The position numbers were made by a program, and so were the translations under genes. A model generated the notes under the pieces. It worked only from the letters and a program-made list of their open reading frames with translations, searched no databases and had not been told where the DNA came from. DNA of 64,000 nucleotides from Sulfitobacter sp. HGT1 (GTDB lineage: Bacteria > Pseudomonadota > Alphaproteobacteria > Rhodobacterales > Rhodobacteraceae), in contig NZ_BLWI01000019.1 of the NCBI RefSeq assembly GCF_013282155.1, forward strand, positions 1 through 64,000, given 5' to 3'. This document shows, in pieces, positions 16,063 through 25,037 of this stretch. Each line of letters opens with the position of its first letter. Positions within the stretch are counted from its first letter, which is position 1.

Positions 16063-19000
16063 TTACAAACCGGGACGCCGCCGCAAATCAAGCGTCATGG
16101 GGAATTCGGGATGCGGCGTTTCATCAGGCGGGGTGAAGCTGCTGGTCGTATGGCCCATCGGTTCAAACCGCGAAAGACGCCGCGCCTCTGCCTCGTTGCC
16201 ATTCACGGGGAAGGTATCGAAATTCCGCCCGCCGGGATGCGCCACGTGATAGCGGCACCCGCCCAGGGAACGCCCCGTCCATGTGTCGTAGATATCGAAC
16301 GTCAGGGGCGCGTCGACCTCAAGCACCGGATGCAGCGATACCGCAGGTTTCCAAGCTTTGAACCGCACGCCGCCAACGCGTTCTTCGGTCTTGGCAGTTT
16401 GCTGAAGGGGCACGAACCGCTGGTTCGCCGTCACGCGATAGCGGTCGGGGTTGGGGCCGGTCAGCTTGACCTGCAAGCGTTCCACCGAACTGTCGGTATA
16501 GCGCACCGTGCCGCCGATCGCGCCGGTTTCACCCAACACATGCCAGGGCTCTAGCGCCTGACGCAGTTCCAGCGTCATGCCCTCATAGGTGACATCACCG
16601 CAGAAGGGGAAACGGAACTCGGCCTGCGCTTTGAACCACGCGGGGTCCAGCGCCATGCCGTGCCCCTTGAGGTCATCCAGCACGTCCAGGAAATCATCCC
16701 AGATACAGGCGGGCAGCATGAAACGGTCGTGCAAGGTGGTGCCCCAACGGGTCAGCTTGCCGCTGATCGGATGTTCCCAGCAGCGCGTGATGATGGCGCG
16801 GATCAAGACCTGCTGGGCAAGGCTCATCCTCGGGTTCGGGGGCATCTCGAAGCCGCGGAACTCGACCAGACCCAGACGGCCTGTGGGGCCATCGGGGGAA
16901 TAGAGCTTGTCGATGCAAATCTCGGTCCGGTGGGTGTTTCCGGTCACGTCGATCAGGCTGTTGCGCAGCAAACGGTCGGTCAGCCATGGCGGGGGCGGGG
17001 TGCCTTCGGCCGGTGGCCAGATCTGATCCAGCGCGATTTCCAACTCGTACAGCGCATCATGACGCGCCTCGTCGATGCGGGGGGCCTGGGATGTGGGCCC
17101 GACGAAGGTGCCCGAGAACAGATAGGACAGGCTGGGATGACGCTGCCAGAACAGGATCAGGCTTTTGAGCAGATCAGGGCGGCGCAGGAACGGGCTGTCG
17201 GTGGTGGTTGCCCCGCCGACAACCACATGGTTGCCGCCGCCGGTGCCGGTATGCCGACCGTCGATCATGAATTTATCGGTACCCAGACGGGTCTGGCGGG
17301 CTTCCTCGTAAACCGTTTCGGTGGTGTGCACACATTCCGCCCAGGACGCGGCAGGATGCACGTTGACCTCAAGCACACCGGGGTCGGGGGCTACGCGGAT
17401 CACGTCGATGCGCGGATCGCTGGGCGGCGAATACCCTTCGATCAACACCTTGCGGCCAATGGTCTTGGCGGCGTTTTCCGTGGCCGAGATCAGTTCGAGG
17501 TAATCCTCGAGCGTTTCAACAGGCGGCAGGAACACGCACAGCTTGCCATCACGCGGTTCAACCGAGATCGCGGTGCGCACGGCACCGGTCAGGTCGCCCA
17601 GCGTTTGTTCCACCTGCGTCTGGCTGATGCTGGTATCTTCGGTGCGGCTGGCAATCGCCTGAGGGCGCTCCTGCTCAGGCGCGACCAGCGGTGTGCGCGG
17701 CTCTGACGGGTCTTGGGGATAGACGAAAGGATAGTCGCTGGCGGGGATATGGGGCAGGGTGCCAAGCGGCAAACGGTAGCCCACAGGGCTGTCGCCCGAA
17801 ACCAGATACACTTTGCCACGGCGCAGGTTCCAGACCTCTGACATCCAGCGGCTTTCTGCACGGGCCTGCCAGCGTTGAACCGGCAAAACATAGCCCGCAG
17901 GCGTGGTCAGCCCGCGTTCAAACACCTTCGCGATGCGGGCGCGTTCTTCGGGGTCTTTCAGCTTGGAATTCTCGGGCGTGACGTTTTCGGGCAGGTTGCT
18001 TTCCTTGATGATCCACTCGGCAGGGTCCTCAAAGGCGGGCAGCACGTTTTCACCGGGTACGGACAGGCTGCGCGCGATTTCGACCAACAGCGCCTGTGCG
18101 TCACTGGGGCCGACATCTTCGTGCGTGTCTTCGCGGGCCAGCAGATCGACGTCTTTCCAGATCGGATGCCCGTCCTTGCGCCAGAACATCGAAAACGTCC
18201 AACGCGGCAGGGTTTCGCCCGGATACCACTTGCCCTGACCGTAATGCAGCAAACCGCCGGTCGAGAATTTATCCTGCAAGCGGCGGATCAGCTTATCTGC
18301 CAGCCCGCGTTTGGTGGGGCCAACGGCATCGGTGTTCCATTCGGACCCCTCAAAATCGTCAATCGACACGAATGTGGGCTCGCCGCCCATGGTCAGGCGC
18401 ACATCGCCCGCCTCAAGCCGTTTGTCGATGTCCTGCCCCAGTTTGTTCAGCGCGTCCCACGATACATCCGAAAACGGCTTGGTGATGCGCGGGTGCTCTG
18501 CCGTGCGCCTGACCTGCATATCGAACGAGAAATCGACCTCGGCATAGGATGCGACACCGGCGATCGGCGCGGCGTTCTGGTAATGCGGGGTGGCGGCCAG
18601 TGGCACATGGCTTTCGCCCGCCAGCAGCCCCGATGTCGGGTCAAGACCAACCCAGCCCGCGCCGGGCAGATACACCTCGACCCAGGCATGCAGATCGGTG
18701 AAATCTGTTTCGGTCCCCGACGGGCCATCAAGGGCTTTCAAGTCAGGTTTCAGCTGGATCAGATAGCCGGACACGAACCGCGCTGCCAAACCCAGATTGC
18801 GCAGGATCTGCACCAGCAACCAACTGCTGTCGCGACACGACCCCGAGGCACGGCCAAGGGTCACCTCGGCGGTTTGCACGCCCGGTTCCATGCGAATCTC
18901 GTAGTTGATCTCGGACGCCAGTCGGCTGTTGAGCATCACTAGAAAATCGACCGTGACCATCGGATCGCGCGACACCGTCTTCATGAAATCCGACAACAGC

Positions 19001-19374
19001 GGGCCGACAGGCTCCGCTTGCATATAGATGCTCAGGTCGGGCGCTATTTCATCGCCATATGTAAAGGGGAACTTGGTCGCAGATTCCTCGACGAAAAAAT
19101 CGAACGGGTTGTAGACCGACATGTCAGCGACCAGATCGACCTCGATCTTGAACTCCATCACCGGTTCGGGAAACACGAAACGCGCCAGCCAGTTACCATA
19201 AGGGTCTTGCTGGTGATTCACAAAATGATTTTCCGGCGACACCTTGAGGGAATGCGAAATCACCCGAGTGCGCGAATGCGGGGCAGGGCGCAGGCGGATA
19301 ATCTGCGGCCCCAGCGTGACCGGACGGTCATATTTGTAATGCGTAAGGTGATAGATACTGGCGGTAATTGACAT
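16063..19374 (-). CDS. Large transglutaminase/DUF2126 protein
   Basis: A 1103-residue protein. The N-terminal third has the bacterial transglutaminase N-terminal domain (MSITASIYHLTHYKYDRPV) and a transglutaminase-like domain: Cys in GRASGSCRDSSWLL, His in DLHAWVEVYLP, Asp in GLDPTSGL. The rest is DUF2126, with GGEPTF at its beginning and segments such as DGRHTGTGGGNHVVVGG and LEVNVHPAASW. I use ATG 19374 (AGGAG about 10 nt upstream) because the longer frame upstream is not protein-like. It heads the predicted peptide-ligation cluster with the ATP-grasp/alpha-E and second transglutaminase genes. The ATP-grasp resemblance of DUF2126 is from the literature, not seen here. Confidence 0.9.
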   Translation of the reverse strand: MSITASIYHLTHYKYDRPVTLGPQIIRLRPAPHSRTRVISHSLKVSPENHFVNHQQDPYGNWLARFVFPEPVMEFKIEVDLVADMSVYNPFDFFVEESATKFPFTYGDEIAPDLSIYMQAEPVGPLLSDFMKTVSRDPMVTVDFLVMLNSRLASEINYEIRMEPGVQTAEVTLGRASGSCRDSSWLLVQILRNLGLAARFVSGYLIQLKPDLKALDGPSGTETDFTDLHAWVEVYLPGAGWVGLDPTSGLLAGESHVPLAATPHYQNAAPIAGVASYAEVDFSFDMQVRRTAEHPRITKPFSDVSWDALNKLGQDIDKRLEAGDVRLTMGGEPTFVSIDDFEGSEWNTDAVGPTKRGLADKLIRRLQDKFSTGGLLHYGQGKWYPGETLPRWTFSMFWRKDGHPIWKDVDLLAREDTHEDVGPSDAQALLVEIARSLSVPGENVLPAFEDPAEWIIKESNLPENVTPENSKLKDPEERARIAKVFERGLTTPAGYVLPVQRWQARAESRWMSEVWNLRRGKVYLVSGDSPVGYRLPLGTLPHIPASDYPFVYPQDPSEPRTPLVAPEQERPQAIASRTEDTSISQTQVEQTLGDLTGAVRTAISVEPRDGKLCVFLPPVETLEDYLELISATENAAKTIGRKVLIEGYSPPSDPRIDVIRVAPDPGVLEVNVHPAASWAECVHTTETVYEEARQTRLGTDKFMIDGRHTGTGGGNHVVVGGATTTDSPFLRRPDLLKSLILFWQRHPSLSYLFSGTFVGPTSQAPRIDEARHDALYELEIALDQIWPPAEGTPPPPWLTDRLLRNSLIDVTGNTHRTEICIDKLYSPDGPTGRLGLVEFRGFEMPPNPRMSLAQQVLIRAIITRCWEHPISGKLTRWGTTLHDRFMLPACIWDDFLDVLDDLKGHGMALDPAWFKAQAEFRFPFCGDVTYEGMTLELRQALEPWHVLGETGAIGGTVRYTDSSVERLQVKLTGPNPDRYRVTANQRFVPLQQTAKTEERVGGVRFKAWKPAVSLHPVLEVDAPLTFDIYDTWTGRSLGGCRYHVAHPGGRNFDTFPVNGNEAEARRLSRFEPMGHTTSSFTPPDETPHPEFPMTLDLRRRPGL

Positions 19375-19803
19375 AAATTGGGTGCTCCTGAGGGCAGCAT
19401 GGCGACTTGGGTGCAGGGCAGCAACACAATAAGGCTGCCATTCCGGCCACCTGTCGGCAATTTGACCGGATCGCATGTTGCTGGCTGCCGTATTGTGCTG
19501 TTGTTTCAGTCGGGTAGCAGGATTTTCAGGGTTCATCCCCAAAGACTGCGTTTCGCCGCCCTGCCTAATTTATCAGCAGAGATGTCCGGCGATTTCATGC
19601 CCTCCAAGGTGCCGTTGCGCAGGAAAGTTCAGGGCCGCCAAAAAAATCACCGCGCGCGACCACATCAAACAAAAATTCGAAAAAACCGAAACATCCCCGA
19701 ACATAGCGCGCAAGACAGAGTCGGTCGCAATGATGGGCCGACAAATTGCGGCCCGCGGGTTTCATGCGAAACCGTGTCTAAGTGCCTATTTATATGGGGA
19801 TAA
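19375..19803. other. Intergenic region between the transglutaminase cluster and tRNA-Thr
   Basis: About 430 bases. A plus-strand frame (19378-19803) exists but is rich in Arg, Pro and Cys and has no ribosome site, so I do not call a gene. The region should hold the promoter of the minus-strand cluster. No repeat or clear terminator was seen. Confidence 0.5.
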
Positions 19804-19878
19804 TGGTGCTGAAGGGGAGGATTGAACTCCCGACCTCGTCATTACCAATGACGCGCTCTACCACTGAGCTACTCCAGC
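19804..19878 (-). tRNA. tRNA-Thr (GGT anticodon)
   Basis: The minus strand gives acceptor GCTGGAG with CTTCAGC (one G-U pair), D-arm GCTC/GAGC, anticodon stem CGTCA/TGACG with loop TTGGTAA (anticodon GGT), a T-arm with GTTCAATCC, discriminator A, and CCA encoded at 19804-19806. Length with CCA is 75 nt. Confidence 0.95.
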
Positions 19879-19890
19879 ACGTTGGGCGGC

Positions 19891-19919
19891 TGATTAGACG
19901 CATTCTTAATATGGTGCAA
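19891..19919 (-). promoter_or_regulatory. Candidate promoter for tRNA-Thr
   Basis: TTGCAC (19919-19914) and TAATCA (19896-19891) on the minus strand are 17 nt apart. The -10 ends 12 nt before the tRNA, leaving a short leader, which is plausible for a tRNA gene. Confidence 0.4.
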
Positions 19920-19962
19920 GGGCTATCTGGACCCTGACTGCCCGCTGCGCTAGACAATCGAC

Positions 19963-20133
19963 ATGTCACAAGGTACCGCCCCTCCAAAGCCCAAGACCGC
20001 CAAGGCCATCCGCGAGGATCGCCTCAAGGCTGCGCTGAAGGCAAATATGGGTCGGCGCAAGGCGCAAGCACGCGCGCGCCGGGCCGAGAAAACGACAGAC
20101 AACGGCCAAGCTGGCCAAGATACGGAAGGCTGA
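19963..20133 (+). CDS. Small basic conserved protein upstream of murA (56 aa)
   Basis: A 56-residue frame starting ATG at 19963 (MSQGTAPPKPKTAK) and ending TGA at 20133, 3 nt before the murA start. The middle, RLKAALKANMGRRKAQARAR, is strongly basic and helical; the C terminus is polar and acidic. I remember similar short proteins before murA in Rhodobacterales, which supports it as a real gene. There is no membrane segment or metal motif. A nucleic-acid- or ribosome-binding role is possible from its charge but unproven. Confidence 0.7.
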   Translation: MSQGTAPPKPKTAKAIREDRLKAALKANMGRRKAQARARRAEKTTDNGQAGQDTEG

Positions 20134-20136
20134 ACG

Positions 20137-21408
20137 ATGGATTCGATTGTGGTCAAAGGCGGCGGCGCGCTGTCGGGACAAATTCCGATCGCAGGGGCCA
20201 AGAACGCATGTCTGACCCTGATGCCGGCCTGTCTGCTGTCAGAAGAACCCTTGACGCTGACAAATGCGCCGCGCCTTTCCGACATTCGCACCATGACCGA
20301 ATTGCTGCGCTCGCTTGGGGCCGAAGTCACCTCCATGCAGGACGGTCAGGTGCTGGCGATGTCCTGCCACGGCGCAATCAACACCCGCGCCGAATATGAC
20401 ATCGTGCGTAAAATGCGGGCGTCCAATCTGGTGCTTGGCCCGCTGCTGGCACGCGAAGGCCATGCACAGGTGTCGCTGCCCGGCGGCTGTGCCATTGGCG
20501 CGCGTCCGATGGATATTCACACCGACAGCCTCGAACTGATGGGGGCCCAGATCGACCTGCGCGACGGTTACCTGCATGCCAAGGCGGCGGGCGGAAAACT
20601 GAAAGGCGCTGTGATTGATTTCCCCTTTGCCAGCGTCGGGGCCACGGAAAACATCATGATGGCCGCGACATTGGCCAAAGGCACGACGGTGATCAATAAC
20701 GCGGCCCGCGAACCTGAAATCGTCGATCTTGCCGATTGCCTGCGCGCCATGGGGGCGCAAATCGACGGCGACGGCACCAGCCGTATCGAAATTCAGGGCG
20801 TTGACCGTTTGCACGGTGCCACCCACCGCGTCGTGACCGACCGGATCGAACTGGGCACCTATATGCTGGCCCCCGCCATTTGCGGCGGCGAGGTCGAATT
20901 GCTGGGCGGTCGCATCAACCTGCTGCAAGCGTTCTGCGAGAAACTGGACGCCGCGGGCATTGATGTGATGGAAACCGAAAAGGGCCTCAAGGTTGCCCGT
21001 CGCAATGGGTCGATCCAGGCGGTGAATGTGACGACCGAACCTTTCCCCGGTTTCCCCACCGACTTGCAGGCACAGATGATGGCCCTGCTATGCACCGCGC
21101 AGGGTACCTCGGTGCTGGAAGAAAAGATCTTTGAGAACCGCTTCATGCACGCGCCCGAACTGATCCGCATGGGGGCCGAAATCGAAGTCCACGGCGGCAC
21201 CGCGACAGTGACCGGCGTCAAAAAGCTCAAGGGCGCACCGGTGATGGCGACCGATTTGCGCGCCTCGGTGTCGCTGATCCTTGCTGCGATGGCCGCCGAA
21301 GGCGAAACCAAGGTCAGCCGTGTCTATCACCTGGATCGCGGCTACGAACATGTCGTGGCCAAACTGCGCGGCGTCGGTGCCAACATCGAGCGGATCAAAG
21401 ACCAATGA
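20137..21408 (+). CDS. murA: UDP-N-acetylglucosamine 1-carboxyvinyltransferase MurA
   Basis: A 423-residue cytosolic enzyme that transfers enolpyruvate from PEP to UDP-GlcNAc, the first committed step of peptidoglycan synthesis. Key parts are visible: the substrate Lys in [14 protein letters not shown], the catalytic Cys in [15 protein letters not shown] (the Cys form is fosfomycin-sensitive in known enzymes), and the catalytic Asp in [10 protein letters not shown]. Length is normal. The last 4 bases overlap the DUF2948 gene (ATGA). It is coupled to the small basic protein upstream. Confidence 0.97.
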   Translation: MDSIVVKGGGALSGQIPIAGAKNACLTLMPACLLSEEPLTLTNAPRLSDIRTMTELLRSLGAEVTSMQDGQVLAMSCHGAINTRAEYDIVRKMRASNLVLGPLLAREGHAQVSLPGGCAIGARPMDIHTDSLELMGAQIDLRDGYLHAKAAGGKLKGAVIDFPFASVGATENIMMAATLAKGTTVINNAAREPEIVDLADCLRAMGAQIDGDGTSRIEIQGVDRLHGATHRVVTDRIELGTYMLAPAICGGEVELLGGRINLLQAFCEKLDAAGIDVMETEKGLKVARRNGSIQAVNVTTEPFPGFPTDLQAQMMALLCTAQGTSVLEEKIFENRFMHAPELIRMGAEIEVHGGTATVTGVKKLKGAPVMATDLRASVSLILAAMAAEGETKVSRVYHLDRGYEHVVAKLRGVGANIERIKDQ

Positions 21409-21881
21409 CCCGGGATCAGGACGCACGTTTCGAAGACGGCCGCGAGGCACCCTTGAACCTTGGTGCCCTGGATGCCGAGGATCTCAAAGTGATCTCGTCG
21501 CTCACCCAAGACGCGGTGTTCCCTGCCTCTGAAATGCGCTGGCACCAGAAGGGCGCGCGTTTCGCCTTGCTGCTGAACCGCGTGCGCTGGGAAGACAACG
21601 GAAAAACCCGCCATGCGGCAGAGCGTGTGCAGTCGGTCCTGATGTTCAACAACGTGCAGCGTGTATCGACCCAAGGGGTCACCAAGGGCGACGCCGACAC
21701 GATCCTGTCGCTGCTCCAGATCGAATTCAAAGAAACCGACGCACCATCGGGGGATGTCCTTTTGACCCTCGCCGGTGACGGTGCGATCCGGCTGAGCGTC
21801 GAAGCGCTCGAGGTGACCTTGAAAGACGTGACCAAACCCTATGTTGCCCCGTCCCGCAAGCTGCCGGAACATCCGGTCTGA
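21405..21881 (+). CDS. DUF2948 family protein
   Basis: A 158-residue soluble protein of the alphaproteobacterial DUF2948 family, function unknown. Characteristic parts are [42 protein letters not shown] and the central [15 protein letters not shown]. No catalytic motif, signal peptide or membrane helix. It starts inside the murA stop (ATGA), so its translation is coupled to murA. I know murA-DUF2948-hisD as a common alphaproteobacterial order. Confidence 0.88.
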   Translation: MTRDQDARFEDGREAPLNLGALDAEDLKVISSLTQDAVFPASEMRWHQKGARFALLLNRVRWEDNGKTRHAAERVQSVLMFNNVQRVSTQGVTKGDADTILSLLQIEFKETDAPSGDVLLTLAGDGAIRLSVEALEVTLKDVTKPYVAPSRKLPEHPV

Positions 21882-21970
21882 CCTGCTTCTCTGGCTCTTA
21901 AATATCCAAAAACAACATTCCCTTGCAAAGCCCCGCCCGATATCGGGCAACCGGCTGAAAAGGACATCAA

Positions 21971-23272
21971 ATGCCCCAGTTTCTAGACCATTCCCAGCCT
22001 GATTTCGAAGCCGCCTTTACAGCCCTGCTGTCGGCCAAGCGCGAAGAAAGCACGGATGTCGACGATACAGTCGCCGACATCATCGCGCAGGTCCGTGAAA
22101 ACGGCGATGCCGCCGTGATTGCGCTGACCCAGCAGTTCGACCGCATCGCCCTGACGCCTGACACCCTGCGCATCACGGCTGCCGAAGTCGACGCCGCCGT
22201 GGCCCAGGTCTCGGCCGAGGACCGCGCCGCGCTGGAACTGGCCGCCACCCGCATCCGCGATTACCATGCCCGCCAACTGCCCGAAGACGCGGAATGGACG
22301 GATGCGGTCGGCGCGACCTTGGGCTGGCGCTGGACGGCTGTGTCGGCTGCGGGTCTCTATGTGCCCGGCGGGCTTGCCAGCTATCCGTCGTCTGTGTTGA
22401 TGAACGCGATACCAGCCAAGGTTGCAGGGGTGGAGCGTCTGGCGATGGTGGTGCCGACACCTGACGGCATTCTCAATCCGCTGGTCCTGCTGGCCGCGCG
22501 CATCGCGGGTGTCGATGAAATCTACCGGATTGGTGGCGCGCAGGCTGTTGCGGCGTTGGCCTATGGCACCGCCACAATTCCGCCCGTCGACAAGATCACC
22601 GGGCCGGGCAATGCCTATGTCGCCGCAGCCAAGCGCCGCGTGTTCGGCAAGGTCGGCATTGATATGATCGCGGGCCCGTCCGAGATTTTGGTGATTGCCG
22701 ATGGCGATAACGATCCGGACTGGATCGCCCTTGATCTGCTGTCGCAGGCCGAACATGACGAAAGCGCGCAATCCATTCTGATCACGACTGATGCGAGCTT
22801 TGGCAAGGCCGTCGCGGCAGCCGTTGAAAAACGTCTTGAGACGCTTGAGCGGCGCAAGATCGCGGGTGCAAGCTGGCGCGACAACGGGGCGATCCTCACG
22901 GTTCCGGATCTGGCCGTTGCTGCCAAGCTCAGCAACCGCATCGCCCCCGAGCATCTTGAACTATGCGTGGCGGATGTGGATGGTTTGAGCGCGCAAATCA
23001 CCCATGCCGGCGCGATTTTTCTGGGCCAATGGACGCCCGAGGCCATCGGCGACTATATCGGCGGTCCGAACCACGTCTTGCCGACGGCACGGTCGGCGCG
23101 GTTCTCTTCGGGGCTGTCGGTGCTTGATTTCATGAAACGCACCACACTTGCCCGCATGACACCCCAAGCCTTGCGCGCGATCGGGCCATCTGCTGAACGG
23201 CTTGCCCGCTCCGAAAGCCTCGAGGCCCACGGCCTGTCGGTCACCGCCCGTCTGGGCAAGCTGAATTTGTGA
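21971..23272 (+). CDS. hisD: Histidinol dehydrogenase HisD
   Basis: A 433-residue enzyme of the last two steps of histidine synthesis, oxidising L-histidinol to L-histidine with NAD. Zinc and active-site residues are in place: DMIAGPSEILVIAD (family signature), Gln and His in LSQAEHDE, the catalytic Glu-His in IAPEHLEL, and a late His in LEAHGLSV. Length is normal. The gene is separate from other his genes, which is usual in this group. An AAAGGA lies just upstream of ATG 21971. Confidence 0.97.
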   Translation: MPQFLDHSQPDFEAAFTALLSAKREESTDVDDTVADIIAQVRENGDAAVIALTQQFDRIALTPDTLRITAAEVDAAVAQVSAEDRAALELAATRIRDYHARQLPEDAEWTDAVGATLGWRWTAVSAAGLYVPGGLASYPSSVLMNAIPAKVAGVERLAMVVPTPDGILNPLVLLAARIAGVDEIYRIGGAQAVAALAYGTATIPPVDKITGPGNAYVAAAKRRVFGKVGIDMIAGPSEILVIADGDNDPDWIALDLLSQAEHDESAQSILITTDASFGKAVAAAVEKRLETLERRKIAGASWRDNGAILTVPDLAVAAKLSNRIAPEHLELCVADVDGLSAQITHAGAIFLGQWTPEAIGDYIGGPNHVLPTARSARFSSGLSVLDFMKRTTLARMTPQALRAIGPSAERLARSESLEAHGLSVTARLGKLNL

Positions 23273-23345
23273 CGCCGCGACCAGATTGAACAACCCATTT
23301 GGGCGGTCTATGGTCGCCCGAACCTAAGTATGAATTGAGAAGCCA

Positions 23346-23825
23346 ATGTCTCGGATCACGCATATCGTGCTTGACGACGCAAACCTGCCGCCGCCCACGC
23401 CCGAGATCGAGCAGGAACGCAAAGTCGCGTTGTTTGACCTGCTCGAAGAGAACGTTTTTTCCCTGCCGCGCAGGGATGACCGCCCCGTGCCTGAAGGGCC
23501 CTATCATCTGGGGCTTTCGATCCGGGACAAACGTCTGGTGTTTGATGTGAACACCGAAAAGGATGAAAAAGCGGCGGAATTCCATTTGTCGCTGGGGCCG
23601 TTCCGGCAGGTCGTCAAAGACTATTTCCAGATTTGCGAATCCTATTTCGAGGCGGTCAAGAAATCCGCCCCCGCACAGATCGAAACCATCGACATGGCCC
23701 GCCGTGGCATCCACAACGAAGGGTCGCGGGTGCTCCAGGAGCGTCTGGAAGGCAAAGCCGAGATTGACACAGACACGGCACGACGTCTTTTCACCCTGAT
23801 CTGCGTCCTGCATTACGGCGGATAG
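23346..23825 (+). CDS. UPF0262 family protein
   Basis: A 159-residue soluble protein matching the alphaproteobacterial UPF0262 family, of unknown function. Recognised segments are ERKVALFDLLEENVF, FHLSLGPFRQVVKDYFQICESY and the C-terminal ARRLFTLICVLHYGG. No enzyme motif is seen. The next gene, a low-molecular-weight phosphatase, begins right after its stop codon, so the two are probably co-translated. The hisD-UPF0262-phosphatase order is common in Rhodobacterales. Confidence 0.9.
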   Translation: MSRITHIVLDDANLPPPTPEIEQERKVALFDLLEENVFSLPRRDDRPVPEGPYHLGLSIRDKRLVFDVNTEKDEKAAEFHLSLGPFRQVVKDYFQICESYFEAVKKSAPAQIETIDMARRGIHNEGSRVLQERLEGKAEIDTDTARRLFTLICVLHYGG

Positions 23826-24290
23826 ATGGTCGAAAAACTGCCCCAATCGGTGCTGTTTTGCTGCGATCACAACGCGGTCCGGTCCCCTATGGCCGAAGGG
23901 TTGATGAAAAAGTTCTACGGCACGGGCACCTATGTCCAATCCGTCGGCGTCATGAATGATCTCGAGATTGACGGCTTTTCAATCGCCGTTTGTCAGGAGC
24001 TGGATGTCGAACTGTCGCGCCACCGGTCGCGCAGCTTTGACGAGATGGAAAACTGGGGTGACGATCTAAGCTCGTTCGATCTGGTCATCGCGCTAAGCCC
24101 CGCCAGCCAGCGCCGCGCGTTGGAACTGACGCGTTTCTATCACCTGGCTGTGGAATATTGGCCAATCCTTGATCCCACAGGGTTGGGCGAAACCCGCGAA
24201 GCAAAGATGGCGCAATACCGCGCGGCCCGCGACCAGATCAAAGACCGGCTGATTGCCCGTTTCGGAGAGCCGACCTGCCCCGATAGTTAA
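23826..24290 (+). CDS. Low-molecular-weight phosphatase family protein
   Basis: A 154-residue protein of the low-molecular-weight tyrosine phosphatase/arsenate reductase fold. The P-loop reads FCCDHNAVRSPMAEG, giving C13-x5-R19. The usual loop has Gly, Asn, Ile/Met and Cys inside (CxGNxCRS), so this one is divergent, especially Asp-His after the Cys. A possible general acid is the Asp of ILDPTG. It lies directly after UPF0262. Substrate (phosphotyrosine, arsenate or other) cannot be told from the sequence. Confidence 0.88.
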   Translation: MVEKLPQSVLFCCDHNAVRSPMAEGLMKKFYGTGTYVQSVGVMNDLEIDGFSIAVCQELDVELSRHRSRSFDEMENWGDDLSSFDLVIALSPASQRRALELTRFYHLAVEYWPILDPTGLGETREAKMAQYRAARDQIKDRLIARFGEPTCPDS

Positions 24291-24307
24291 ACCTCAAGGG
24301 CGGCAGT

Positions 24308-24667
24308 TCACGCCGCGCTGCACAGGGTTTGCGCCGTGTTGCCATAGGCTTTCCATGCGGCCCAGAAAGCATTGTCGCTGGCGCGGTCGGATTGGCGTGC
24401 CTGTTGCAGAATATGGGGGTCTTTGAACACCTGAACGCCGCGGCGCTGGTCTGATGCCGAAAGCTCGCGGTCTGCAACCGCCTGGATGCAGCCACAACGC
24501 GCCCGGCTGGCCTGCTTGCGCCCGGCCGCCAGACAGGCCGAATTGATCGGTCCGGTGGCGAATAAAACCGCCCCGCCACCATAGCCGCCGCTGGGGTTAT
24601 AGCCGCGCGGCCCGCCACAGGCTGCCAAAGCGGACAGCGCACAGATCATCGTAAGAATTCGTACCAT
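24308..24667 (-). CDS. Small lipoprotein, function unknown
   Basis: A 119-residue protein with a lipoprotein signal peptide: MVRILTMICALSALAAC, with lipobox LAAC and Cys at 17. The mature part begins with a Gly/Tyr-rich stretch (GGPRGYNPSGGYGGGA), followed by a helical domain with four Cys (SACLAAG, RCGCIQAV, TLCSAA) that may form disulfides in the periplasm. Similar small proteins in Rhodobacterales are sometimes named arginine transporter, without good evidence. The gene converges with the phosphatase gene, 17 nt apart. Confidence 0.75.
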   Translation of the reverse strand: MVRILTMICALSALAACGGPRGYNPSGGYGGGAVLFATGPINSACLAAGRKQASRARCGCIQAVADRELSASDQRRGVQVFKDPHILQQARQSDRASDNAFWAAWKAYGNTAQTLCSAA

Positions 24668-25037
24668 TCGAGTGCCCCATTTTTGGCGCGCCGGGTTGAT
24701 CCCGTTTGCTGGCCTTCTGCTGTGGCAACTATGCAGGAAAACAAAGGAGGGGGCAATTCACGAATGGTTTGTCCTGCCGCGCTTAGCGATCACAGAAACG
24801 GGAGCCGGTTTCTTTGCAGTGCTTAGCGGCATTTCCAGTGTTTTCGGCTGCGTCCAAAGGTATGCGCAGCGCCGTTTGCGCTGATGCGGCACATCGCGTC
24901 CATGCTGGGTGCAAGCCAAGCGTTTGTGCCTGTCGCAGGCGAAAAATCGATTTCTGCCGCGCAACAGCCCAATCATCCGCACGCAAGGCCAATCCGCCCC
25001 ATTGACCAGCGCTCAAATCCGCACCATATCCCTCAAC
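24668..25037. other. Intergenic region upstream of lepA
   Basis: About 370 bases between the divergent lipoprotein and lepA. Several short frames cross it but none has a ribosome site or protein-like composition. It should carry both promoters. No obvious SD precedes the lepA ATG. Confidence 0.5.

Noticed and set aside
19378-19803. Plus-strand frame of 141 codons before tRNA-Thr
   Set aside because: Composition is Arg/Pro/Cys-heavy, no ribosome site, and it runs close to the tRNA; likely chance.
24672-24884. Short frame between the lipoprotein and lepA genes
   Set aside because: No family signal and no good start; crossing frames are equally open.
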